Below, in pieces: positions 37,060-48,019 of a DNA stretch of 64,000 nucleotides. The notes under the pieces were generated by a model. That model worked only from the letters and a program-made list of their open reading frames with translations, had not been told where the DNA came from and ran no database searches. Positions within the stretch are counted from its first letter, which is position 1. Every line of letters starts with the position of its first letter. This DNA comes from Sorangium cellulosum So0157-2 (lineage in GTDB: Bacteria > Myxococcota_A > Polyangia > Polyangiales > Polyangiaceae), in NCBI RefSeq assembly GCF_000418325.1, contig NC_021658.1, forward strand, positions 9,004,001 through 9,068,000, given 5' to 3'. The position numbers were made by a program, and so were the translations under genes.

Positions 37060-37962
37060 ATGAAACTGTGCACTCAAACGCGGCCGGCGGCGCTTGTCGC
37101 GATCTGGCTCGGGTTATCATGCTCCGGCTGCTCGCTCATGTTCAGCCGCGGACCGACGGTCGCTCCAGAGAACGTGGACACCACGACGAACCTGAGGTGC
37201 GACAAGAGCGTCCTCTGGCCCGTCCTGGATAGCATCGATGTCGCCGGCAACGCCGTGTACATGGCGATGGCCGCGAGCGGGAGCGGGGTCTACGCGGAGG
37301 ACGTCCCTCCCGAGACGCGCGATATCGCCGTCGGCGTCCACGTCGCCGGGATGGCCCTCTATGGAGCCTCCGCGATCTATGGTTATTACGTCGCGGACGA
37401 GTGCCAGCGCGCTCACGAGCGCCAGCAGCAGCTCCGCAAGGCCGAGGAGAGCTCGGAGGTGCCGCTCGCGCCGGTCCGCATCGTCCCCTCCCCGCCCCCG
37501 GCGCCCGAGCCCGTCGAGCTCGCCCTCGGCGCCTCCAGGGAGGAGGCCGCCGCGACCTGCCGGCGGGCTGGACACGAATGGAGCGAGGGCGAGGGCGTCC
37601 TCCGCTGCAGCGGCGCGCCGTTCGCGGGGCTCCCGGCGGGCGCATCGGCGGAGCTCGAGTTCGTGGAGGACCGGCTCTCCGCGGTCGAGTTCATCGTCCG
37701 TCCGCCCGCGGACGCGCAGGGCTGGGCCAGCGCGCTCCGCGAGGCCGAGATCGCGCTGATCCGGCGCTACGGCAAGCCGCAGCAGCGCAGCTTCGCGGTC
37801 CCCGACGAGTGCAACGCCGCGGAGCTGTTCCTCGGCTGCGTGGCCGACGGCAAGGTGACCGGCAGCGCCTCGTGGTCGCTCGCCGATGGCCGGTCCGTCA
37901 CCCTGGCCATCGCCGCCGCGCCGCCGCCGCCGACGATCCGGGTGCGCCTCACCGCAGACTGA
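37060..37962 (+). CDS. Lipoprotein with paralogous C-terminal domain (A)
   Basis: ATG 37060 was preferred because gagagg lies seven bases before it, but only one base before the alternative ATG 37054. The lipobox is 'LSCSGC'. Residues 30-110 include two hydrophobic helices (DSIDVAGNAVYMAMAAS; 'GVHVAGMALYGASAIYGYYV'). The C-terminal domain (about 150-300) has 'LALGASREEAAATCRRAGHE', 'LRCSGAP', 'YGKPQQRSFAVPDECN' and 'ASWSLADGRSVTLAI'. The same pattern of cysteines, AG.W, GAP, YG.P and W...GR.V is found in the 45275-46525 protein. The family is unknown. Confidence 0.75.
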   Translation: MKLCTQTRPAALVAIWLGLSCSGCSLMFSRGPTVAPENVDTTTNLRCDKSVLWPVLDSIDVAGNAVYMAMAASGSGVYAEDVPPETRDIAVGVHVAGMALYGASAIYGYYVADECQRAHERQQQLRKAEESSEVPLAPVRIVPSPPPAPEPVELALGASREEAAATCRRAGHEWSEGEGVLRCSGAPFAGLPAGASAELEFVEDRLSAVEFIVRPPADAQGWASALREAEIALIRRYGKPQQRSFAVPDECNAAELFLGCVADGKVTGSASWSLADGRSVTLAIAAAPPPPTIRVRLTAD

Positions 37963-38735
37963 AGCGCACGAACGAGCCAGCACCGCGTCGCCCACGATGA
38001 GGCAGCCCCGAGGTCCGAGGCGTTGGCGCTCTTTCTTCCCGGCGTGGCGGCTTCGTGACGCCGGCGGCGGCGGTGGCAGAGCGTTTCGATTGCATGGCGG
38101 GCTTTCTCGGCATGGATGTCGCCGGTTGTCTTGCCTCTCCCGGAACCTCTCCGGCGGCCTATGGTGGGCGCCCAACCAGGGACGAACTTGGGGAACGCTG
38201 TACTAGCCTTCCTGCCCCGTCGAGTCTGGCTCCGCCCCCTCGTCCAACGCTTCAACGCCGCCGAGATCGCCTTGCCGTGGCTCGGCGGGCGCCACGTCGT
38301 GATGGGGTTCGCCGCCAGGGGTCAGCCGCCATCAGACGCACGGCCTGTGCTGCCGAGGGCTGCGGAAGTGCGTTCTGGCAGCGGCAAGGGCTATGAGGGC
38401 GTTTGGTGCTAGCCGGCGCGGTCGTCGTCGCCCGCGCCGCCGCGCGTACCTCGTCGCGCACGAGCCGTCGATCGCGCGGTCACTAGCGAAAACTGGGCCG
38501 GGCCGTGCTCGGAGGGTCGGACCGAGGCGGACCAGGCGTGGGCCGTCGGGCGCAGAGCCGAATACGAGGTGCGCCGGTGTAACCGCCGTTCGCGCTCGGG
38601 CGCCGCGTGGCCGCGAAGAGCGCCGCCGTCCAGACGCACTTCCCCTCGCGATGAAATTTTTCAACGACGACGGTAACTTCGATAAGCTGCGCTCCACAAT
38701 CGCGGTGGAGTACGCGATCGTGCTATGCGTAGCAG
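37963..38735. other. Intergenic region, no gene recognised
   Basis: Short open frames exist, for example 38116-38412 on the plus strand, but none has a start signal, domain or codon pattern that sets it apart. A less GC-rich stretch at 38650-38700 precedes the esterase start and is the best place for its promoter. Confidence 0.4.
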
Positions 38736-39743
38736 ATGCTCGTACACCGCCTGAAATTCTCTTCTTCCGCCGTCCTCGCGTGTGTGGTGCTGCTCGTCGC
38801 AGCGTGCAGTGACGGCGCCGACTCGCCGGGCACGACGACGGGGACCACGAGCGGCAGCGGGACAGCGTCGGGTGGCGGCGGCTCGCCCGGCAGTTCCGGC
38901 TCGAGCGCAACCAGCGGGGGCGCGGCCGGCGGGGGCGCCGGCGGAGCAGGCTCGGGTGGCATGGACGGCGTATCCGACGGTGGCGGAGGTACCGCGGGCA
39001 ACGGAGGTGCAGGGGGCAACGGAGGTGCAGGGGGCGACGGAGGTGCAGGGGGCAGCGCTGGCGCGGGCGGCGGCCCGGCATTCCAGCCCTGCCCGGCGAG
39101 CGGCCCCTGTAAGATCATGCCCTTCGGCGATTCAATCACGCAGGGTTTCAACGTCGCCGGCGGCTACCGCGCCCCGCTGTTCCACCTCGCGCTCGAAGCG
39201 GACCGCGACATCACCTTCGTCGGTTCCGCCAGTGATTACAGCGTGCCCATGGTGGACGGAGTGACGTTCCCGAGGAACCACGAGGGTCACGGCGGCTGGA
39301 CGATCGAGGGCAACAACGGCATCGCGAAGCTCGTGGGCACCAGCATTCCGAATTACCAGCCCAACATCATTACGTTGATGATCGGAACGAACGACATCAA
39401 CGGTAACATCAACACTGCGGACGCACCGAATCGCCTGGGCAAGCTGCTCGACTCGATTTTCATGCGTGATCCGAACATCCTCGTGGTGCTCGCGCAGATC
39501 GTGCCGTCGAGAACGGACGGCACGAACAACGCCATCAAGGCCTACAACGCGGCCATGCCCGACCTGGTTTCGACGCGCGTCAGCAAGGGGCAGCACATCG
39601 TGCTGGTGGACATGTACACAGCGTTCACCAACGACACGAACTACAAGCAGTCCCTCCTCGCCGACAATCTCCACCCGAACCAGGCAGGGTATAACCGCAT
39701 GGCCGATGTTTGGTTCCAGGCGTTGAGTCCGTATCTCCGCTGA
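38736..39743 (+). CDS. SGNH hydrolase lipoprotein, CE3 acetylxylan-esterase-like
   Basis: 335 residues with lipobox 'LLVAAC' (Cys about 24), then a 75-residue Gly/Ser-rich linker containing threefold 'GGAGGNGGAGG' type repeats. The catalytic domain (about 115-335) has block I 'IMPFGDSITQGFNVAGGYR' (nucleophile Ser), 'FPRNHEGHGGWTIEG' (typical of CE3 esterases), block III 'LMIGTNDING' and block V 'DNLHPNQAGYNRM' with Asp and His. CE3 enzymes remove acetyl groups from xylan; a polysaccharide substrate is likely but inferred. The linker would hold the enzyme away from the cell surface. Confidence 0.9.
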   Translation: MLVHRLKFSSSAVLACVVLLVAACSDGADSPGTTTGTTSGSGTASGGGGSPGSSGSSATSGGAAGGGAGGAGSGGMDGVSDGGGGTAGNGGAGGNGGAGGDGGAGGSAGAGGGPAFQPCPASGPCKIMPFGDSITQGFNVAGGYRAPLFHLALEADRDITFVGSASDYSVPMVDGVTFPRNHEGHGGWTIEGNNGIAKLVGTSIPNYQPNIITLMIGTNDINGNINTADAPNRLGKLLDSIFMRDPNILVVLAQIVPSRTDGTNNAIKAYNAAMPDLVSTRVSKGQHIVLVDMYTAFTNDTNYKQSLLADNLHPNQAGYNRMADVWFQALSPYLR

Positions 39744-40168
39744 AATCGAAAGGCGAACGCCACCAACGCTCGAGCAGATTCGCGGCGCACGCCGTTCGAA
39801 GTGCGACCGCGCGGGTGAGCGTCTCGGCGAGCGAGGCGACCACGACGGCACGAGACGACGTGTTGGCCGGCGCCAGCTCCCGAAGCCCAAGGCCCGACCG
39901 TTGGGCCCGGGTTGGGTCCATGCCCTCTGAAGGGGTGCGATCCGTCGTCACGCCTCCCTGAAATGCCGGCGGATTCCACGGATCGCGACGATTCGGCGCC
40001 GCAAATTCGTCCTTGGACGACTCGGTACCAGCGCAGCGCTGGCGGGGTGGGTGGAGCCCCGAGCACCGCACACCTCGCGCCCCCTCCGCCCCCTTCCCGC
40101 GCGAAGGCCGCACGAGCCCCGCCCCCGAAGCACGATCCCCAACGACTCACGGAGTTTTCGTATAGGCT
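39744..40168. other. Intergenic region, no gene recognised
   Basis: Between the esterase and the kinase on the same strand. Open antisense frames here are continuations of long non-coding frames opposite the kinase. No hairpin with a T-run, RNA gene or repeat was found. Confidence 0.4.
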
Positions 40169-43030
<2,862 letters not shown>

Positions 43031-43037
43031 GCTCGGC

Positions 43038-43063
43038 GAGACCGGCGCGCGGGCGCCGGTCTC
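43038..43063. terminator. Bidirectional hairpin between convergent genes
   Basis: A perfect 11-bp stem, gagaccggcgc (43038-43048) and gcgccggtctc (43053-43063), closes a gcgg loop. It begins eight bases after the kinase stop and ends nine bases before the stop of the convergent lipoprotein gene. No T-run follows, as is common in very GC-rich genomes. Confidence 0.6.
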
Positions 43064-43071
43064 ACCGGGCT

Positions 43072-43359
43072 TCAGATGCGATCGCAGAACGGCGAGCACA
43101 CCGGCAGCGCCTGCGGCGCGCTCGCGGGCGCCTCCGGGCGCGGGGCGTCCTCCTCGTCGGAGGGCGCCTCCTCGCCCGCGCTCTCCTCGTCGTCCGCGTC
43201 ATCACAGGCGCCCTCGCCGCGCTCGTCCTCGGCCGTATCGCCGAGGGCACAGGGGCTCTCCTCGCCGGACGCGACGCACGCGGTCGCGGAGAGCATCGAG
43301 AGGAGGCCGGCGAGGAAGAGCGAAGACAGACCGAGAGACTTCAGGGCGTGATGAGTCAT
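43072..43359 (-). CDS. Small acidic lipoprotein, 95 aa
   Basis: ATG 43359 follows ggagagg. The signal peptide 'LFLAGLLSMLSATAC' ends in a lipobox. The mature part is strongly acidic (DTAEDERGEG, 'DDADDEESAGEEAPSDEED') with an Ala/Pro linker and a C-terminal Cys pair ('PVCSPFCDRI'). No family is recognised. The acidic tract could bind cations or a basic partner. It is convergent with the kinase gene. Confidence 0.65.
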   Translation of the reverse strand: MTHHALKSLGLSSLFLAGLLSMLSATACVASGEESPCALGDTAEDERGEGACDDADDEESAGEEAPSDEEDAPRPEAPASAPQALPVCSPFCDRI

Positions 43360-44102
43360 GATCGCACCTCTCCATCGAGCAGCCGGAGGGCTGCTGTTGC
43401 AGGGATTTCCGCGGGCGATCCGCTCGGCGGCCTGACTGCCGATCATGAGATCATGAGTGGCAGTCCGGGCCCACGCTGGCCGGCGGCAATCGCTGTTGAG
43501 GACGGGCTCCTCGTGAGCGCTTGCCGGAACCTTCGTGAGAGCGGCGTCGACCGTTCGCAGGGGGATATCGCATGTGCCGTACCAGGGGGTCGCCGCGGGC
43601 CCTGGGCGCGGCGCGCGGAGGCGCGTGTCACGTGAGAGGCGGCGGAATCCTCAGCAAAAACTTGAGGTTGTCAGCGAGCCATCGACCGGGGGGAGGCGCG
43701 CGCGCCGGCGACTCCCCGGCTGCGCAGAGGCGCTGTTACTCGACCGGTGCGCAAACTGAGCTAGCGATTTGCGCAAAGTGAGAAGCAGCGCTGCGCGCGG
43801 CGGAGAGCGCGCGCGGCGTCAGGGGAGAGCGGGTGGAGTCCCCGTCGCTGTGAGTCCGGACTGGGGGTGATCGCCGAGCGAGGAAGGGGGTTGATGGGGC
43901 GAGCCGAGCCGAGCCGCGCGACGCGCGCGAGCTCGCCGTGCGCGCGCTCATCGGGGGCGATCGAGAGGACGGCGAGCCCGACGGCGCTGGCGCGGGTGGT
44001 CGACCCCCTGCGGCGCGGCGCGCGACGTCGCGGGCGCGTGGCTCGCCGCCTCCGGCGGAGCGCCGCGCGCTGCCGTGACGGGACGGTGCTCGACCCCTCA
44101 GG
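43360..44102. other. Intergenic region, no gene recognised
   Basis: It holds the promoter side of the small lipoprotein and the 3' flank of the Uma2 gene. The only structured element noticed is the inverted repeat at 43748-43775. Arg-rich frames here are artefacts of GC bias. Confidence 0.4.
43748..43775. promoter_or_regulatory. Inverted repeat tgcgcaaa-N12-tttgcgca
   Basis: Perfect 8-bp arms at 43748-43755 and 43768-43775, unusually AT-containing for this region. It is symmetric like a dimeric regulator site, but no adjacent start codon uses it clearly; the nearest upstream gene start is 43359 on the minus strand, 389 bases away. Confidence 0.3.
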
Positions 44103-45104
44103 TCAACCCGGGGAGCGTCGCCGTGGTCGCCGCTTCCCCTTGGCTTCCGCGAGCTGTGCCCGCAGCGCCGCCACCTCGGCTTCCAGCGTCTTGTTCGCCT
44201 CGCGCGCCTGGGCCTCGGCCTCGCGCGCCTGGGCCTCGGCCTCGCGCGCCTGGGCCTCGGCCTCGCGCGCCTGGGCCTCGGCCTCGCGCGCCTGGGCCTC
44301 GGCCTCGCGCGCCTGGGCCTCGGCCTCGCGCGCCTGGGCCTCGGCCTCGCGCGCCTGGGCCTCGGCCTCGCGCGCCTGGGCCTCGGCCTCGCGCGCCTGG
44401 GCCTCGGCCTCGCGCGCCTGGGCCTCGGCCTCGCGCGTCCTGGCCTCGGCCTCGCGCGCCTGGGCCTCGGCCTCGTCCGGGGTCGGCAGCAGGTCACCGC
44501 CCTCCCGGTCGCGCGAGAGCCGGAGCATCGGGCCGATCGACGGGTCCTCCACCACGGTCCACCAGAGCCCCAGCGCCTCGCACGCGCGGAGATCCGGGTC
44601 GTCCGCCGACCGCTCCACGAGGTCGCCGTCGAGCGCGTCCCAGATGCGGATCGGCCGCGCCCGGTCGTCTGGATCGAAGCGCACGACCTCGCGGATGCCC
44701 GAGGCGCGGTAGCGCGCGAGCTTCTCATCCCAGTCCGGCTCGCCCTCATCGGACTCGCTCACGATCTCGACCCCGAGGTCGGGCGCCCCGTGCAGCCACG
44801 TCTTCCAGGTGCGGAACGTCCGGTGGGGCACGCCCAGCCGAACGAAGGCGTCGGGGGCGAGCCGCTTCCTCGACGTCGTCGGATCCCAGTAGACGAACTG
44901 GTTCGACCCGAGGGTCGCCCCCTGCGCGAGCTCGCGCTTGAGGATCAGGTACAGCGCGGTGCGGAGCTCCAGGTGGCGATTCGTCTCGGGCGCTTCTTCG
45001 GACGCCGGGAAGACCACCGGCTCGGGCGGGCGGCAGTAGACGTGCGCCCGCGTTCGCTCGCGAGGCGCAGCGGGCGGGCGGACCGTGGGATCGCTGGCGG
45101 ACAT
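44103..45104 (-). CDS. Uma2-family endonuclease with heptad-repeat coiled coil
   Basis: Residues about 25-200 form the Uma2 nuclease core: 'ETNRHLELRTALYLILKREL', 'LAPDAFVRLGVPHR' (Asp), 'DLGVEIVSESDEGEPDWDEK' (Glu and Lys) and 'RYRASGIREVVRFDP'. From about residue 210, thirteen heptads of the type AEAQARE form a long, highly charged coiled coil, followed by 'EVAALRAQLAEAKGKRRPRR', a basic tail that could touch DNA. The heptads are coded by near-identical 21-bp units. The Uma2 family is usually about 190 residues, so the tail is an addition that may cause oligomerisation. Confidence 0.88.
   Translation of the reverse strand: MSASDPTVRPPAAPRERTRAHVYCRPPEPVVFPASEEAPETNRHLELRTALYLILKRELAQGATLGSNQFVYWDPTTSRKRLAPDAFVRLGVPHRTFRTWKTWLHGAPDLGVEIVSESDEGEPDWDEKLARYRASGIREVVRFDPDDRARPIRIWDALDGDLVERSADDPDLRACEALGLWWTVVEDPSIGPMLRLSRDREGGDLLPTPDEAEAQAREAEARTREAEAQAREAEAQAREAEAQAREAEAQAREAEAQAREAEAQAREAEAQAREAEAQAREAEAQAREAEAQAREAEAQAREANKTLEAEVAALRAQLAEAKGKRRPRRRSPG
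44199..44472 (-). repeat. 21-bp tandem repeat, 13 units
   Basis: The units read tcgcgcgcctgggcctcggc (plus c) on the plus strand; one unit is altered (tcgcgcgtcctggcctcggc). Each unit codes for one coiled-coil heptad, so copy-number change keeps the frame and only changes rod length. It is a good candidate for a variable-number tandem repeat. Confidence 0.85.
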
Positions 45105-45274
45105 GGCCTTTGGCCAGAGTTACCACGACCCCCCTGCGCGCGCGCTCGGGGCGCGCATCGGCGTCGGGCCGCATGGCGCCCTCCGCGGCGTGATCGGCCG
45201 GAGCGCCTCCAGGTAATGCGGTGAGATCCGGGCACGCGGCCGCCCCGTGCCGAGGAGCGCTGTACCCGCGGTGT

Positions 45275-46525
45275 CTACCGCTTCCCGTCGGCCTGCGCGG
45301 CGGTGCCGTAGACGACGACGAGCCGCGGCGCGTCGCCGCCCGCCCCGCCGTGGAGCGACATCGAGACGTACCGCCCGCCCGGCCAGCTCCACGCCGCTCC
45401 CCTGCGCGCGCGGCCCGCGTCGAAGCACGCCTTGATCCCGTCGGTGCAGCCGTCGATCGGATCGAGCCGGCGCTGGGCCGGGGTGCCGAACGTCGCCTCG
45501 AAGCTCCGGGAGAGCTTGTTGAACCGCTGCGCGAGCGTGGCCCACGCCTCGCCGTCGGCGCCCGCGTCCAGCGAGATCTCGCAGACTTTCCCCGCGCACG
45601 CGGTGAGCTTCACCGTCGCCGGCACGCCGGGGTCGACCGGCGCGCCGCCGCACCAGGACCGCCCCTCGCCGAGGTCTTGCCACTCGAGGCCGGCGCCCGT
45701 GCAGCGCGCCTGCGCGGCGCCGATGTTCTGGCCGAGCGTGAATCCGGCGGCGGTGGTGGGCGGGTCGGAGCTCGGGGGCTCGCCCCCGCCCGCGAACAAG
45801 CCCCCGCCCGCCAGCGAGGGGTAGGGCTTGAGCGCCCCGCCCTCCTCGCCGTATCGGCTCTTGAGCTCGCGCACGGCGTCGCCGAGGCGATCGGCCACCG
45901 CGAGCTCGGCGGGCTGGGGCGCGCCGCGCGAGGCCGCGTCGGCGACCTCGATCGCGCCCGCGATGGCGGCGCCGATGAGGCCTCCGGCGCTCGCGAGCAG
46001 CACGGACGCCCCGACCGCGTTCGATTGCTCCTCGATATGCGACTCCACCACGATGTCGCCGAAGTACGCGATCCTGTCGCCGCCCTCGACGATGAACCCG
46101 AGCTCGCTCCCGGTGTAGAGCGGGATCTTGGCCAGCGAGTCGACCGAGCAGGACACCTGCTTGAGATGGGCCTTGCCGGCGGCGCGGGTGGTGAAGATCC
46201 AGCCGGTCTCGTCCAGCGACACGATCGAAGCGCCCGCGCCCCCCGGAGCCCCGGCGGAGCTCGAGAACCTGCCTGCGAATCCATCGCCGCCGCCGGGCGG
46301 CGGGTCCGGCTGAGCTCTCCGGGCCTCTTCGTCGCCGCCGAAGTAGACGTCGCAGTCGCCGGTGATGTCCTTGCCGTTGTTGAGCACCCGGACGCGCCCG
46401 AAGATCGCGCCCTGGTCCTTGGCGATCGCTCCCGGCCTGAGGTTCGACGCAGAGCCGCCGCAGGCGCTCGCGCAGAGCGCGAAGAGCACGGCGGCGCACG
46501 AACCGAGCAAATACCCTCGTTCCAT
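45275..46525 (-). CDS. Lipoprotein with paralogous C-terminal domain (B)
   Basis: ATG 46525 follows aaggaggg. The lipobox is 'ALCASAC' and the product has 416 residues. Residues 30-170 are beta-rich ('IFGRVRVLNNGKDITGDCDV', 'IVSLDETGWIFTTRAAGKAH'). A hydrophobic segment 'GASVLLASAGGLIGAAIAGA' follows. The C-terminal domain (about 280-416) has 'FTLGQNIGAAQARCTGAGLE', 'WCGGAP', 'FGTPAQRRLDPIDGC' and 'WSWPGGRYVSMSL'. It parallels the end of the 37060-37962 protein. The function is unknown. It lies 26 bases after the small lipoprotein gene and is probably co-transcribed with it. Confidence 0.78.
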   Translation of the reverse strand: MERGYLLGSCAAVLFALCASACGGSASNLRPGAIAKDQGAIFGRVRVLNNGKDITGDCDVYFGGDEEARRAQPDPPPGGGDGFAGRFSSSAGAPGGAGASIVSLDETGWIFTTRAAGKAHLKQVSCSVDSLAKIPLYTGSELGFIVEGGDRIAYFGDIVVESHIEEQSNAVGASVLLASAGGLIGAAIAGAIEVADAASRGAPQPAELAVADRLGDAVRELKSRYGEEGGALKPYPSLAGGGLFAGGGEPPSSDPPTTAAGFTLGQNIGAAQARCTGAGLEWQDLGEGRSWCGGAPVDPGVPATVKLTACAGKVCEISLDAGADGEAWATLAQRFNKLSRSFEATFGTPAQRRLDPIDGCTDGIKACFDAGRARRGAAWSWPGGRYVSMSLHGGAGGDAPRLVVVYGTAAQADGKR

Positions 46526-46551
46526 CGATCCCTCCTTGCGGCTCGAGCGCC

Positions 46552-46851
46552 TCAGTTGCAGTTGTAATGCTGGGCCGTGCTCGGATCGCCGCAGAGGCTC
46601 TGCTTCAAGCTCTCGCAGCTCTGGGACTCGATGGAGCTCGACATCATGTCGCAGGTGTCGTCCGTATACGTCTCCTGAAGCGCCTTCGCGCAAGCGTCGA
46701 TCTCGGCGTCCCCCGAGGGACCTCCCAGGCCGCAGCTCTGGGTCTTGCCGACGAACGTCTCGCAGGCGTCGCTGCAGGGGGAGCTGCACCCCGCGCCGAG
46801 CGCGAGCGCCGCCGCCAGGGAGATCACGCCGGGAATGCTCTTGATGATCAT
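46552..46851 (-). CDS. Small Cys-rich lipoprotein, 99 aa
   Basis: ATG 46851 (MIIKSIPGVISLAAALAL) with lipobox 'LGAGC'. The mature part has eight further cysteines in a loose CxxxC pattern ('CSDACETFVGKTQSCGLGG', 'CDMMSSSIESQSCESLKQSL'), resembling small disulfide-stabilised helical proteins of myxobacteria. It is first in an operon with the 416-residue lipoprotein. No known family was recognised. Confidence 0.7.
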   Translation of the reverse strand: MIIKSIPGVISLAAALALGAGCSSPCSDACETFVGKTQSCGLGGPSGDAEIDACAKALQETYTDDTCDMMSSSIESQSCESLKQSLCGDPSTAQHYNCN

Positions 46852-47177
46852 CGATGATACCCTCGCCTTTCCACGCAACCGCGTTCGGAGCCGACAGCTC
46901 CGCCCTCGCGCGAGCGCCGGAGGCCCACCACGGTCGGGCCTCGCGCGGCGTTCGTCTCGCGTCGTTCCTCTCGCGTCGGCTACCCGAGCACCGCGCGTGC
47001 CAGGAGGGCGGAGTCCTGCGGCGACGGCGGAGCGCGCGGAAAAGGGGGCTCACTGCGGGGCGGCGCTGAGCAGATGGATCGATCCGATCGATCGAACGAT
47101 CCAATGCGGGAGCCCGCGTGGGACCCACCGCCGTCGATCGCCGCCGGGAACGCGGCCGTGGCCGGAGGGCCTGCCGC
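46852..47177. other. Intergenic region with GATC element
   Basis: Promoter region of the lipoprotein operon to the left. It carries the second GATC-rich element (47077-47101). No gene was found. Confidence 0.45.
47077..47101. repeat. GATC-rich element, copy 2
   Basis: gatc, gatccgatc, gatcgaacgatc: 25 bases identical to the end of the element at 35690-35722. It stands 226 bases upstream of the 46851 start, as copy 1 stands 279 bases upstream of the 36001 start. The two downstream operons encode related lipoproteins. Confidence 0.55.
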
Positions 47178-47507
47178 CTAGTTCTTGTCCGATCCGAGCT
47201 CGTTCGTGGTTGGTACCCACCCCGTCCGTGGTGCTCTCACCTGCGCGCACGGGGGCCACGACGACGAACCCATGATTCCATTCCTGAGCTCTGTGCGATA
47301 CCTGCTGTGCTCCCGACCGTTGCACGCGACGCTCGACGAGACGAGCTTCGTCAGGACCGACCACAGCTCGCTGAGCGCATGCACACTCACCACACCGTCG
47401 AGCGTCCCTTCGGACACCGCGCTCAGCCACACCATGGCGCGCGCATGATGCCGGTGCGAGGCGACCAGGGCCGCGGCGAGCACCGACGTGTCAAAGGCGA
47501 CCTTCAC
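47178..47507 (-). pseudogene. vapC: Truncated PIN-domain toxin (VapC-like)
   Basis: GTG 47507 overlaps the antitoxin end. The N-terminal half is a normal PIN domain: 'MKVAFDTSVLAAALVASHRH' (first catalytic Asp) and 'GVVSVHALSELWSVLTKL' (conserved Glu). After that the sequence loses all similarity ('VSSSVACNGREHSRYRTEL') and ends at 109 residues, without the C-terminal acidic residues needed to bind metal. A truncation or rearrangement near 47340 has probably inactivated this RNase toxin. Confidence 0.7.
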
Positions 47508-47811
47508 CGGAGCCCTTCACGATCGCGTCGATGCGTTCGTCGCGTTCCGAGCGATGATCGGGGATGTCCTCGGCCGCGATCTCGCCGTTGAAGACGAGAA
47601 ACCCGTGCAGCCGCACGAACCGCGGATCCAATCCTGCCTCGCCCGCTCCCGGGTCGCGCCCTTCGGCGATGCTCGGATCCGGCTCGGCGCGGAGCCGCTC
47701 GCGAAGCAGCCTCGAGGCTTCTTTCTCCGGGGTCGTGCCAAGCCGTTTCGCGCGGAGCTCGAGCTTCTCCACGATTTCCGGCTCCAGGTTGTCCAGAACG
47801 AGCTGCGCCAT
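47491..47811 (-). CDS. vapB: VapB/FitA-like antitoxin, 106 aa
   Basis: The N-terminus 'MAQLVLDNLEPEIVEKLELR' followed by 'AKRLGTTPEKEASRLLRERL' is a ribbon-helix-helix DNA-binding domain of the FitA/VapB type. The C-terminal half (PRFVRLHGFLVFNGEI...) would wrap the toxin. The stop overlaps the toxin start by 17 bases, as usual for vapBC pairs. Since the toxin is truncated, this is probably an orphan antitoxin; it may still repress its own promoter. Confidence 0.75.
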   Translation of the reverse strand: MAQLVLDNLEPEIVEKLELRAKRLGTTPEKEASRLLRERLRAEPDPSIAEGRDPGAGEAGLDPRFVRLHGFLVFNGEIAAEDIPDHRSERDERIDAIVKGSGEGRL

Positions 47812-48019
47812 CCGTCCTCCGGCGTTCGACGCCGCAGTGTACCGGATGTCGTCGCTGACGCGACCTGGATCGTCCCCTGACGATCCAGGTCGCCCTCACC
47901 CGAACGCGCAGGGCTCAAGCGCGCTCCCGGCCGCGGTCGACCGCGGCGGCGGCGAGAGCGGCGCGGCGCCCGGAGGCCCCGCGCCGCCCTCTGCCGCGCG
48001 TCAGCCGGTCACGAGCCGC

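Noticed and set aside
38116..38412. 98-codon plus-strand frame resembling a transposase fragment
   Set aside because: No recognisable catalytic motif, no terminal repeats, and equally open frames on the other strand.
44199..44472. CRISPR array
   Set aside because: The 21-bp units are contiguous with no spacers and encode coiled-coil heptads in frame.
43736..44749. Frame encoding long RRARPRP repeats
   Set aside because: This is another frame of the Uma2 gene's 21-bp repeats; no start signal or domain.
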